Shown in pieces: positions 1 through 6,619 of a stretch of 7,849 nt of DNA. The translations under genes and the position numbers were made by a program. The stretch comes from DASXBA01 sp046729895. Its GTDB lineage: Bacteria > Actinomycetota > Thermoleophilia > Solirubrobacterales > Thermoleophilaceae. How positions within the stretch are numbered: position 1 is the first letter of the stretch; every line of letters starts with the position of its first letter. The DNA is taken from contig JBKPHP010000195.1 in assembly GCA_046729895.1 (NCBI GenBank), positions 1-7,849 of the forward strand, written 5' to 3'. The notes below the pieces were generated by a model, which saw only the letters and a program-made list of their open reading frames with translations, was not told the DNA's origin and did not search any database.

Positions 1-1442
1 GCCCCGACGTTGAGGATGCCATCGGCGTCCATGTCGAACGTGACCTCGATCTGCGGCACGCCCCGCAGCGCCGGCGGAATGCCGGTGAGCTGGAACTTGC
101 CGAGCGACTTGTTGTAGGCGGCCATTTCCCGCTCGCCCTGAAGGACGTGGACCTCGACCGAGGTCTGGCTGTCCTCGGCGGTCGAGAACACCTCCGCCTT
201 GCGGGTGGGGATGGTCGTGTTGCGCTCGATCAGCTTGGTCATGACGCCACCCTTGGTCTCGATGCCGAGCGTCAGCGGAGTCACGTCGAGCAGCAGCACG
301 TCCTTGACGTCGCCTGCCAGCACGCCCGCCTGGATGGCGGCGCCCACCGCTACGACCTCATCCGGGTTGACCCCCTTGTGCGGGTCCTTGCCCGTGAGCT
401 CCTTGACCTTCTCCTGTACCGCCGGCATGCGCGTCATGCCGCCGACGAGCACCACGTGCTCGATGCCGGCCTTGTCCACGCCGCTGTCGGCCAGCGCCTG
501 CTTGGTCGGCTCGACGACCCGTCCGAGCAGGTCGGCGGTGAGCTCGTTCAGCTTCGCCCGGGTGAGGCGCTGGTTGAGGTGCTTGGGCACCGACTCCACC
601 GCCGTGATGAACGGCAGGTTGATCTGGGTCTCCTGGGTCGAGGAGAGCTCGGTCTTGGCCTTCTCGGCCTCCTGGTAGAGGCGCTGCAGGGCCATCTTGT
701 CCTGCGAGAGGTCGACTCCCTCGGACTTCTTGAACTCCGCGACCAGCCAGTCGACGACCGCCTTGTCGAAGTTGTCGCCGCCGAGGTGGTTGTCACCCGC
801 GGTGGCCTTCACCTCGAACACCCCGTCGCCGATCTCGAGCACGGACACGTCGAAAGTGCCGCCGCCGAGATCGAAGACCAGGATCGTCTGATCGGACTCC
901 TTGTCGAGGCCGTAGGCGAGGGACGCCGCGGTCGGCTCGTTGATGATCCGCTTGACGTCGAGGCCGGCGATCTTGCCGGCGTCCTTGGTCGCCTGGCGCT
1001 GGTCGTCGTTGAAGTACGCCGGCACGGTGATCACGGCGCTGTCGACCGTGTCACCCAGATACGCCTCGGCGTCGGCCTTCAGCTTCTGGAGGATCATCGC
1101 GCTGATCTCGGGCGGCGCGAACTCCTTGCCGCCGGCCTTGACGCGCGCGTCGCCGTTGGGGCCGGCTACGACCTCGAACGGGACGATCTTCTCCTCCTCC
1201 TTGACCTCGGCCTCCTTGCGCCCCATGAAGCGCTTGATCGAGAAGACCGTGTTGTCGGGGTTGGTCACCGCCTGCCGCTTGGCCGGCGCGCCGATCAGCC
1301 GCTCACCGCCCTCGGTGAAAGCGACGACCGAGGGGGTGGTACGCGCGCCCTCGGCGTTCTCGACGACGGTCGGCTCGCCGCCCTCGAGGACGGCCATGCA
1401 CGAGTTGGTCGTGCCAAGATCGATTCCGATGGTCTTGCCCAT
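1..1442 (-). CDS. dnaK: Molecular chaperone DnaK (Hsp70), C-terminal part beyond window
   Basis: ATP-dependent cytosolic chaperone that binds exposed hydrophobic peptides and cycles with DnaJ and GrpE. The 480 codons seen run from an ATG at 1442 without a stop to the window edge, so about a quarter of a normal DnaK (roughly 610-640 residues) is missing. The nucleotide-binding domain (about 1-380) shows IDLGTTNS (7-14), PAKRQAVTNP (53-62), INEPTAAS (167-174), FDLGGGTFDVS (190-200) with the likely autophosphorylated Thr196, and LVGGMTRMP (332-340). The interdomain linker DVLLLDVTPL (381-390) is intact. The substrate-binding beta-sandwich follows and is cut after DADGILNVG. The start is fixed by a GGGAG Shine-Dalgarno 8 bp upstream. 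Residues about 74-107 hold an insert typical of diderm-type DnaK and absent from mycobacterial DnaK. grpE and dnaJ usually follow dnaK in actinobacteria and would lie beyond position 1. Confidence 0.98.
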   Translation of the reverse strand, partial: MGKTIGIDLGTTNSCMAVLEGGEPTVVENAEGARTTPSVVAFTEGGERLIGAPAKRQAVTNPDNTVFSIKRFMGRKEAEVKEEEKIVPFEVVAGPNGDARVKAGGKEFAPPEISAMILQKLKADAEAYLGDTVDSAVITVPAYFNDDQRQATKDAGKIAGLDVKRIINEPTAASLAYGLDKESDQTILVFDLGGGTFDVSVLEIGDGVFEVKATAGDNHLGGDNFDKAVVDWLVAEFKKSEGVDLSQDKMALQRLYQEAEKAKTELSSTQETQINLPFITAVESVPKHLNQRLTRAKLNELTADLLGRVVEPTKQALADSGVDKAGIEHVVLVGGMTRMPAVQEKVKELTGKDPHKGVNPDEVVAVGAAIQAGVLAGDVKDVLLLDVTPLTLGIETKGGVMTKLIERNTTIPTRKAEVFSTAEDSQTSVEVHVLQGEREMAAYNKSLGKFQLTGIPPALRGVPQIEVTFDMDADGILNVG

Positions 1443-1513
1443 CAGTGAAGCTCCCTTTTTTGCCTACTATCCAGAATCAGAAGAAATCTAAGCCTGAGTA
1501 TGGCAGATCGCGT
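1443..1513 (-). promoter_or_regulatory. dnaK leader: Shine-Dalgarno and probable promoter zone
   Basis: Read on the minus strand, AGGGAG (1456-1451) sits 8 bases before the dnaK ATG and is a clear ribosome binding site. Upstream lies an AT-rich patch (1457-1490) that stands out in this GC-rich window and contains TAGATT (1490-1485), a TANNNT-type -10 candidate giving a leader of about 35 bases. There is no convincing TTGACA-like -35 at 17 bases. No full CIRCE or HAIR heat-shock operator is visible. The rest of the gap up to 1595 is GC-rich and featureless apart from short weak dyads. The ribosome binding site is solid; the promoter is tentative. Confidence 0.5.
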
Positions 1514-1595
1514 CCGTAGCGCCAACACCTCCCGCGCGCCGGGCAGGACCGGGCTCATGGAGGCTAATGGCGGGAGGAGCGCGGCCTGGGCCCGC

Positions 1596-2486
1596 TTAGC
1601 CCTCCGGGAGCGGACGCGGGGGCCGCAGCCGGGGCACCACCTCCACGGCGATTATGGACGCCAGGATCAGGATGGCGCCGATCCAGGCCACCGCGGCGAG
1701 ATGCTCGTCGCCCAGCAGCCATCCGAACAACCCGGCAAATGCGGGCTCGCTCGCGAGGATCAGCGCGGTGCGGTCCGGCGGCGCGTGGCGCTGCGCGAAG
1801 GTCTGGATGAAGAAACCCAGCGCACTCGCGACGAGCGAGGTGACGATCAGCGCCGACCAGACCGTGGCGCCCCGGGGGGTCTCGAGCCCTCCCTCGATCG
1901 CCGCGGCGGCCACGCAGACCAGGCCGCAGACGCCGAGCTGCACGGCCAGCAGCGCGCCGACGTCGTGCTTGCCCACCGCGCATGAGGTGGCCAGGATGTG
2001 GGCCGAGAAGGCGAGGGCGCAGAGGAACACGAGCCCGTCGCCGCCCAGGTGGAGGTCGCCGCCGACGCCGGAGAGTAGGTAGAGACCGAGAGCCGCGACC
2101 GCCGCGGCTCCCCAGGCCAGCGGCGTCAGGCGCTCGCGCAGGAAGAGGGCGCCGAGCAGCGGGGTGAACACCACGAATAGGCCGGTGATGAAGCCGGCAT
2201 TGGAGGCGCTCGTCCGCTCCAGGCCCAAGGTCTGGAAGAGGTAGCCGGCCGTGAGGAAGGCGCCCATGAGCAGGCCGGCGCGCCAACCCGCCGGCGACAG
2301 GTCGCGGAGCCCGTTACGGAAGATGACGGCGACGAGCAGGGCCGCCGGGAGGAAGCGATAGCCGAGGAAGGCCAGGGTGGGCAGCTCCTCGATCGCGTCC
2401 TTGACCATCACGAACGTGAGCCCCCAGACCGCGGCGATGCCCACGAGCGCGAGCTCGGCGGAGCGGCGCAGCGGGGCGTCGCTCAC
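1596..2486 (-). CDS. EamA/DMT superfamily permease (drug/metabolite transporter-like)
   Basis: A 296-residue inner-membrane protein with about ten predicted helices arranged as two EamA repeats (roughly 11-137 and 150-285), the standard size and layout of the drug/metabolite transporter superfamily. Visible hallmarks are AAVWGLTFV in helix 1 (18-26), the ERTSASNAGFITGL stretch (90-103) leading into FTPLLGALFLRERL (107-120), and in repeat 2 ILASEPAFAGLFGWLLGDE (243-261). The C-terminus is a short Pro/Arg-rich tail. The GTG start (2486-2484) overlaps the stop of the upstream nth gene as GTGA, so the two are probably translationally coupled. An in-frame extension continues upstream to 2870, but it runs through nth in another frame and is not part of this protein. 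The substrate cannot be told: family members export amino acids, purines, sugars or drugs. Confidence 0.92.
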   Translation of the reverse strand: MSDAPLRRSAELALVGIAAVWGLTFVMVKDAIEELPTLAFLGYRFLPAALLVAVIFRNGLRDLSPAGWRAGLLMGAFLTAGYLFQTLGLERTSASNAGFITGLFVVFTPLLGALFLRERLTPLAWGAAAVAALGLYLLSGVGGDLHLGGDGLVFLCALAFSAHILATSCAVGKHDVGALLAVQLGVCGLVCVAAAAIEGGLETPRGATVWSALIVTSLVASALGFFIQTFAQRHAPPDRTALILASEPAFAGLFGWLLGDEHLAAVAWIGAILILASIIAVEVVPRLRPPRPLPEG

Positions 2487-3187
2487 GCCCTGCTCAGCGT
2501 CGCGCGCCCGTAGGGGCACATCCGGAGCAGCGGGCACTCGGGGCAGCGGGGCGCCCGCGCCGTGCAGGTCCGCCGGCCGTGGCGGATCAGCAGCACGTGG
2601 ATCTCGTAGGCGTCCCCGGGGTCGGTCAGCCGCAGCAGCTGGTCGTGGGGCGCGGCGGGCGAGGCGGCCGGCCGGGTGAGCCCCGGCCGGCGCGCCCCCC
2701 CCGGCCGGATCAGCCCCAGCCGGCTCGCCACCCGATAGACGTGGGTGTCGACCGGTACCTCCGGTCGCCCGAACGAGAACAGCCGCACGCTGGCCGCCGT
2801 CTTGCGCCCGACGCCGGGGAGCGACTCCAGGTAGGCGCGCGCCTCCTCGACCGGCGCGTCCTCGAGCCAATCCAGGCCATCGTCCAGTGCCTGCAGGATC
2901 CGCTGGATCCGCACCGCCTTGGTGGGCGCGAGGCCGCCCGGCCGGATCGCCTCCTCGAGCTCCTCGACCGGCGCATCGCGCACCTCGTCCCAGCTCGCGA
3001 AGCGCTCGCGCAGGCGCGAGTGGGCGACGTCACGGTTGCGGTCGCTCGTGTTCTGCGACAGAACGGTGAGGACCAGCTCGTCCACCGGGGCGCGGTGAGG
3101 CCGCGGTACGGGTCGCCCGTACTCGGCCCGTAGCCGGTCACGGATCCTCCTCAGGCGCCGACGGTCGGGGGGCTTCCACTCGGGCAC
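2483..3187 (-). CDS. nth: Endonuclease III (DNA glycosylase/AP lyase)
   Basis: Base-excision-repair enzyme that removes oxidised pyrimidines and cleaves the abasic site. With a GTG start at 3187 it has 234 residues. The N-terminal part carries SQNTSDRN (44-51), the equivalent of the conserved Gln region in HhH-GPD glycosylases. The helix-hairpin-helix LPGVGRKTA (123-131) contains catalytic Lys129, and VDTHVYR (146-152) holds catalytic Asp147. The C-terminal Cys-X6-Cys-X2-Cys-X5-Cys motif (208, 215, 218, 224) is an intact [4Fe-4S] site. About 12 extra residues, rich in Arg, Pro and Gly, lie between the catalytic Asp and the cluster. A TTG at 3196 in frame could also be the start, but its first base is the last base of a TAGCCT -10-like hexamer lying 8 bp before the GTG, so I prefer the GTG with leaderless translation. 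Confidence 0.93.
   Translation of the reverse strand: MPEWKPPDRRRLRRIRDRLRAEYGRPVPRPHRAPVDELVLTVLSQNTSDRNRDVAHSRLRERFASWDEVRDAPVEELEEAIRPGGLAPTKAVRIQRILQALDDGLDWLEDAPVEEARAYLESLPGVGRKTAASVRLFSFGRPEVPVDTHVYRVASRLGLIRPGGARRPGLTRPAASPAAPHDQLLRLTDPGDAYEIHVLLIRHGRRTCTARAPRCPECPLLRMCPYGRATLSRA
2681..2708. repeat. GC-rich direct repeat with a C8 run inside nth
   Basis: The 10-mer CCCCGGCCGG occurs at 2681-2690 and again at 2699-2708, and the second copy overlaps a run of eight C (2695-2702). On the coding strand this encodes an Arg/Pro/Gly-rich linker of endonuclease III. The reading frame is kept, since conserved motifs are in frame on both sides. The repeat explains the lineage-specific lengthening of the protein and is a plausible slippage site. 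Confidence 0.6.
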
Positions 3188-3223
3188 GGCGCTCAAGGCT
3201 ATGGCTTGGTATCAAGCGCCCTC
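3188..3223. promoter_or_regulatory. Divergent promoter region between nth and the hydrolase gene
   Basis: Only 36 bp separate the preferred divergent GTG starts. On the minus strand TAGCCT (3201-3196) is followed by 8 bases and then the nth GTG. On the plus strand TATCAA (3210-3215) is followed by 8 bases and then the GTG at 3224. Neither start has a Shine-Dalgarno sequence. The spacing fits actinobacterial leaderless transcripts, in which the start codon lies about 7-9 bases after a TANNNT -10 box. TATCAA lacks the final T, so the plus-strand promoter is the weaker call. The predicted -35 zones overlap, so the two promoters may compete. Confidence 0.45.
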
Positions 3224-4027
3224 GTGCAGGTGGTGGAGCACAGCGGGGAGGTCGAGGGCCTGCCTGTCCACTGGCTGCGCGCGGGGGAGGCGCCCGTGCT
3301 CTACCTGCACGGCGTGCCCAACACGGCGCAGCTCTGGCGCCCGTTCCTGGAGCGAACGGGCGGAGTCGCCCCGGACCTTCCGGGCTTCGGCCGCTCCGCG
3401 AAGCGAGGCGACTTCGACTACTCCATCAAGGGCTACGAGCGCTTCCTCGACGCCTTCACCGCGGACGCCGGCCTTGATCGCTTCAGCCTCGTCGTGCACG
3501 ACTGGGGAGCCGTCGGCCTGGCCCTCGCGCAGCGATCGCCCGACCGGATCGAGCGCCTTGTCCTGATCGCGGCCGTGCCGTTCGTGCCGGGCTACCGCTG
3601 GCACCGGATCGCGCGCGCGTGGCGAACCCCTGGCCTCGGCGAGCTGTTGATGGGCATTTCGACGAGGTGGGGGTTCAAGCAGCTCTCGCGCGCGTCCAAC
3701 GTGACCCCGGGGCCCATGCCGGACGACTTCGTCGACGAGGTCTGGCGCCACTTCGACCAGGGGACCCAGCGTGCGATCCTGCGGCTTTACCGCTCTGCCC
3801 CCGAGGACGTCCTGGCGCGGGCCGGCGCACGCCTTGGGACGATCACCTCCCCGGCGCTGGTGCTGTGGGGGACGCGAGATCCCTACCTGCCCATCGCGCT
3901 CGCCGACACCTATGCAGACGTGCTGGGCGGCGACGCCACGGTGGAGCGGGTGGAGGCAGGGCACTGGCCCTGGCTCGACCGTCCGGAGCTCGTGGAGCGC
4001 GTGGCGGAGTTCATCGGGCGGCCGTGA
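3224..4027 (+). CDS. Alpha/beta hydrolase, epoxide hydrolase/haloalkane dehalogenase-like
   Basis: A 267-residue protein, probably cytosolic, with the alpha/beta-hydrolase fold and no signal peptide. Visible are the oxyanion-hole motif HGVP (29-32), the conserved turn DLPGFGRS (51-58), and the nucleophile elbow VVHDWGAVG (90-98), in which the nucleophile is Asp93 rather than Ser. The rest of the triad is the acid Asp219 in LWGTRDPY and the base His247 in EAGHWPW. A helical lid spans about 121-200 and holds Tyr189. Asp-Trp at the elbow is shared by epoxide hydrolases and haloalkane dehalogenases. The HGxP motif and lid Tyr lean towards epoxide hydrolase, but a dehalogenase or other C-X hydrolase is possible. 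The GTG at 3224 was chosen for its spacing to an upstream TATCAA; a TTG at 3206 would add six residues. The substrate is unknown. Confidence 0.88.
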   Translation: MQVVEHSGEVEGLPVHWLRAGEAPVLYLHGVPNTAQLWRPFLERTGGVAPDLPGFGRSAKRGDFDYSIKGYERFLDAFTADAGLDRFSLVVHDWGAVGLALAQRSPDRIERLVLIAAVPFVPGYRWHRIARAWRTPGLGELLMGISTRWGFKQLSRASNVTPGPMPDDFVDEVWRHFDQGTQRAILRLYRSAPEDVLARAGARLGTITSPALVLWGTRDPYLPIALADTYADVLGGDATVERVEAGHWPWLDRPELVERVAEFIGRP

Positions 4028-4034
4028 ACAACGC

Positions 4035-4040
4035 TAGCCT
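4035..4040 (+). promoter_or_regulatory. -10-like TAGCCT before a probably leaderless GTG
   Basis: TAGCCT lies 8 bases before the GTG at 4049, in the 21-bp gap after the hydrolase stop. It is part of a GCTAGC palindrome (4033-4038). No purine-rich Shine-Dalgarno sequence is present. The hexamer and its spacing are identical to those before nth on the other strand. It would let the membrane-protein gene be transcribed independently of the hydrolase. No clear -35 is visible. Confidence 0.45.
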
Positions 4041-4048
4041 GTGCCGCC

Positions 4049-5770
4049 GTGCTCCGCGCCGTGCTGTCGTCGGTCACGGCGCCGCCCAGCGTCTCCCCAC
4101 CCAAGGCGGCACCGGTCCCTCGTGCGCCCTCCCCGCAGGCGGAGACGGCGCCGCCTGCGCGCGGCTGGCGGCGGCTGCCGTGGTGGCGGATCGCTCCCGT
4201 CGCGGCCGCGGTGGCGCTGGCGGCCGTCTACCTGGCATGGCAGCCGCGAACCGTCGATCTGGCCGCGCACGAGTTCCGCGCGTGGCTCTTCGGGCAGGAG
4301 GGGTTCACGATCTGGAACGGCCAGTGGTACGGGGGCCATCACACGCCCGCCTACAGCGTCATCTCGCCGCCACTCGCCTGGATGCTCGGGCCGCCGCTAA
4401 CGATGGCGATCGCCGCCGTGGTGTCCACTGCGCTGTTCGAGCCGCTCGCTCGCGGCTGGTTCGGACCGCGGCGCGCGCGCTGGGGCGCCCTCTGGTTCGG
4501 GGTCGCCAGCGCGACGCTGCTGTTCACGGCCCGCCTCCCATTCGCCTTGGGCGTCGTCTTCGGGCTCGCCTCGCTCCTGGCTCTTCAGAGACGGCACCGG
4601 GTGCCGGCGATCGTCTTCGCGGTTCTCTGCCCCCTCGGCAGCCCGGTGGCGGGTCTCTTTCTGTCGATGGCGGGGCTCGCCTACGCGCTGGCCGCAGGCG
4701 GAATGGACACCCGACGGGCACGTGTGGACGGCCTCGCGCTGGCGGTGGCGGCGTTCCTGCCACCGGCCTTCCTCTCCTGGGCCTTCCCCGAGGGCGGCTG
4801 GGCGCCGTTTCCCTTCACCGCCTACCTGCCGATCCCGATCTTCTCGCTCGTCTGCCTTCTGGTGCTGCCGCGGCGAGAGCGGGCCCTGCGCTGGGGCGCC
4901 GCGATGTACGGGCTCGGCTCCACCTTCGCGGTGCTCGTGCTCACGCCGATGGGCGGGAACGCGGTGCGACTCGGCGCCCTGTTCGGCGCACCCGTGCTGC
5001 TCTGCGCGGTGTGGGGGCGCCCCTGGACCCGTAGCCGAGCGGCCGTGATACCGCTGGTCGTGGGCTTCGGCTTGCTGGCGGTCTGGCAGTGGTCGCCAGC
5101 GGTCCGCGACGTGGTCAAGTACCTAGAGGATCCGGCGGCCAAGTCTGATTATTTCGAGCCCCTGCGGCAGTTCATAGCGACGCTGCCGGACCAGCGCCGC
5201 ATCGAGCTGCCCTTCACGCGCAGCCACTGGGAGGGCGCCGAGGTGGCCGAGGTCGCTCCGCTCGCGCGTGGCTGGCTGCGACAGCTCGACACCGGCCACA
5301 ACCCGCTCTTCTACGAGGGCCAGCTGACCCGATTGAGCTACGCGAGCTGGTTGGCCGAGAATGCCGTTCGCTACGTGGCGCTGCCGAGCGCCAAGCCGGA
5401 CAAGAGCGCCTACCAGGAGCGCGCTCTGATCGAGAACGGCGCCCCGTATCTTCGGCTGCGCTGGCGCTCGGACAACTGGCGCGTCTACGAGGTGACCCTC
5501 CCCGCGCCCTTCGTGATCTCGCAGGGACGGGCCAACGTCGTGCTGGAGCAGCTCGGCTCGGACGAGCTGCTGCTCGATGTCAGGCGTCCCGGCAGCGCGA
5601 TCGTGCGCGTGCGCTGGACCCCCTATTGGTTCGCGCACGGCGCCTGTGTGGAGCCGCATGGCGGCTGGACCCGAGTGATCGCTCGCGAGCGCGGCTTCGT
5701 CCGCCTCAGCACCCGCTTCGCCCCGGAGCGGCTGATCGAGCGAGGGCGACGCTGCGACGACGGCGGCTAA
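4049..5770 (+). CDS. Large polytopic membrane protein with C-terminal soluble domain, GT-C glycosyltransferase-like
   Basis: I do not recognise a specific family. The 573-residue product has a Pro/Ala-rich N-terminal tail (11-38), a first membrane helix (about 45-63), a loop, about nine more hydrophobic helices (roughly 105-130, 145-162, 164-181, 186-215, 227-247, 258-273, 283-300, 306-322, 333-347) and a hydrophilic C-terminal domain (about 350-573) rich in Trp, Tyr and Arg. The loop after helix 1 has acidic and aromatic residues: D70, H74, E75, then WNGQWYGGHH (89-98) and PAYSVISPPLAW (100-111). An acidic first extracytoplasmic loop followed by many helices and a soluble tail is the plan of GT-C glycosyltransferases, which use polyprenyl-phosphate sugars outside the membrane. 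That assignment is inference from topology only. The GTG start is supported by the upstream TAGCCT. The gene ends 9 bp before the PAP2 gene, which suggests a link to lipid or envelope assembly. Confidence 0.85.
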   Translation: MLRAVLSSVTAPPSVSPPKAAPVPRAPSPQAETAPPARGWRRLPWWRIAPVAAAVALAAVYLAWQPRTVDLAAHEFRAWLFGQEGFTIWNGQWYGGHHTPAYSVISPPLAWMLGPPLTMAIAAVVSTALFEPLARGWFGPRRARWGALWFGVASATLLFTARLPFALGVVFGLASLLALQRRHRVPAIVFAVLCPLGSPVAGLFLSMAGLAYALAAGGMDTRRARVDGLALAVAAFLPPAFLSWAFPEGGWAPFPFTAYLPIPIFSLVCLLVLPRRERALRWGAAMYGLGSTFAVLVLTPMGGNAVRLGALFGAPVLLCAVWGRPWTRSRAAVIPLVVGFGLLAVWQWSPAVRDVVKYLEDPAAKSDYFEPLRQFIATLPDQRRIELPFTRSHWEGAEVAEVAPLARGWLRQLDTGHNPLFYEGQLTRLSYASWLAENAVRYVALPSAKPDKSAYQERALIENGAPYLRLRWRSDNWRVYEVTLPAPFVISQGRANVVLEQLGSDELLLDVRRPGSAIVRVRWTPYWFAHGACVEPHGGWTRVIARERGFVRLSTRFAPERLIERGRRCDDGG

Positions 5771-5778
5771 GCTAGCGT
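5768..5778 (+). promoter_or_regulatory. -10-like TAAGCT overlapping a stop codon, before a probably leaderless GTG
   Basis: TAAGCT (5768-5773) contains the TAA stop of the upstream gene and ends 6 bases before the GTG at 5780. A GCTAGC palindrome (5771-5776) recurs here as it does before the gene at 4049, and TAGCGT (5773-5778) is an alternative hexamer but too close to the start. No Shine-Dalgarno is seen. The gap is only 9 bp, so read-through transcription from upstream is equally likely. Confidence 0.35.
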
Positions 5779-5779
5779 C

Positions 5780-6619
5780 GTGGCCTCGCCCCCCTCGCCG
5801 GCCCAGGACTTCGTCCGTGCCGCTCGGCAGTTCGCTCGTTCGTGGACGCGCGCGTGGAACTTGAGCGGACGTTGGCTCCCGGCTGGCTGGTTCGACGCGC
5901 TGCGCCAGCTGGCCCTGTTCGGCGGTGCCTACTACCTGTACCGGATCGTCCGAGGAATCGCGGACGGCCAGACGGGGCTGGCCTTCGAGAACGCGCGGGC
6001 CGTTGTGGACGCCGAACGCGGGCTGCACCTCTTCTTCGAGCCGGGCCTGCAGTCATGGGCCCGCGAGCACTTGGACGCGATCGTGTGGGTCGCGAACTGG
6101 ATGTACGTGAACTCGCATTTCGTGGTCACCACCACGTTCTTGATCTGGCTCTACCTGGCGCGCAACCACGCGTATTACTTCGTCCGGAACATGTTCATGA
6201 TCGCCATGGGATTGGCGCTCGTCGGCTACGTGGCTTTCCCCACCGCGCCGCCTCGCTTCCTCCCCGAGTGGGGTTTCGCCGACACCGTCGCAAGCTTCGT
6301 CGGTGAGTCCGCCGAGAACAGCGCGAACGTCCTCTACAACCCGTTCGCCGCGATGCCGAGCATGCACGTGGCATTCGCCCTGATGATCGCGGTGCCGGCG
6401 ATCATGCTGGTACGCCCCAGAGCGCTGAAGCTGGCCTGGGGCCTATACCCGGCGTTGGTCACGTTCGTGGTCGTCGTGACCGCCAACCACTTCTGGCTCG
6501 ACGCCGCGGTAGGCGCCGTCGTGGCTCTGGTGTCGGCGGTGGCGGCCACTGCCGCACTCGCCCGCGCGCGGCCCGAGGCCTGGGCCTGGCGCAGGGCCGC
6601 GGCCGAGGCCGCTCGGTGA
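5780..6619 (+). CDS. PAP2-superfamily integral membrane phosphatase/phosphotransferase (AUR1/inositol phosphorylceramide synthase-like)
   Basis: A 279-residue membrane protein with about six helices. The PAP2 core lies in the second half: FPTAPPR (153-159), the C2-type motif MPSMH (192-196) with His196, and the C3-type motif NHFWLDAAVG (236-245) with the nucleophile candidate His237 and its partner Asp241. The PTAPPR block together with an NHxxxD motif lacking the usual Ser-Arg of C3 resembles the AUR1/PAP2_3 branch, which includes inositol phosphorylceramide synthases, more than classical phosphatidate phosphatases. An N-terminal ERGLHLFFEP stretch (79-88) precedes the first conserved helices. 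The gene overlaps the CDP-alcohol phosphatidyltransferase by GTGA and lies just before ino1, so its substrate is plausibly an inositol phospholipid, either by PIP dephosphorylation or by phosphoinositol transfer. The exact reaction cannot be read from the sequence. Confidence 0.9.
   Translation: MASPPSPAQDFVRAARQFARSWTRAWNLSGRWLPAGWFDALRQLALFGGAYYLYRIVRGIADGQTGLAFENARAVVDAERGLHLFFEPGLQSWAREHLDAIVWVANWMYVNSHFVVTTTFLIWLYLARNHAYYFVRNMFMIAMGLALVGYVAFPTAPPRFLPEWGFADTVASFVGESAENSANVLYNPFAAMPSMHVAFALMIAVPAIMLVRPRALKLAWGLYPALVTFVVVVTANHFWLDAAVGAVVALVSAVAATAALARARPEAWAWRRAAAEAAR

Noticed and set aside
147..1448. 433-codon open frame on the plus strand antisense to dnaK
   Set aside because: The Leu/Arg/Gly/Asp/His-rich translation is a codon-bias mirror of dnaK. 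This type of Hsp70 antisense frame is a known source of false 'NAD-specific glutamate dehydrogenase' annotations. The sense strand encodes an unmistakable DnaK.
1493..1513. HAIR-like heat-shock operator upstream of dnaK
   Set aside because: CCTGAGT (1493-1499) matches one half-site of CTTGAGT-N7-ACTCAAG in six of seven positions, but the other half is absent. No CIRCE element (TTAGCACTC-N9-GAGTGCTAA) is present either.
1531..1595. Short GC dyads after the EamA gene as a terminator
   Set aside because: CCCG/CGGG (1531-1543) and the imperfect GCGG...CCGC (1581-1595) have short or mismatched stems and no U-run in the minus-strand direction.
2487..2870. N-terminal extension of the EamA transporter inside nth
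   Set aside because: The extension is low-complexity, Arg/Ala/Pro-rich sequence read out of frame through nth. The GTG at 2486 with GTGA coupling gives a protein of normal family length.
2579..3133. Plus-strand 184-codon frame opposite nth
   Set aside because: It is a shadow of nth, whose catalytic and FeS-cluster motifs are intact on the minus strand.
3619..5034. 471-codon plus-strand frame across the hydrolase and membrane-protein genes
   Set aside because: It is out of frame with both real genes, has an Arg/Gly/Ala-rich translation without domains, and is long only because stops are rare at this GC content.
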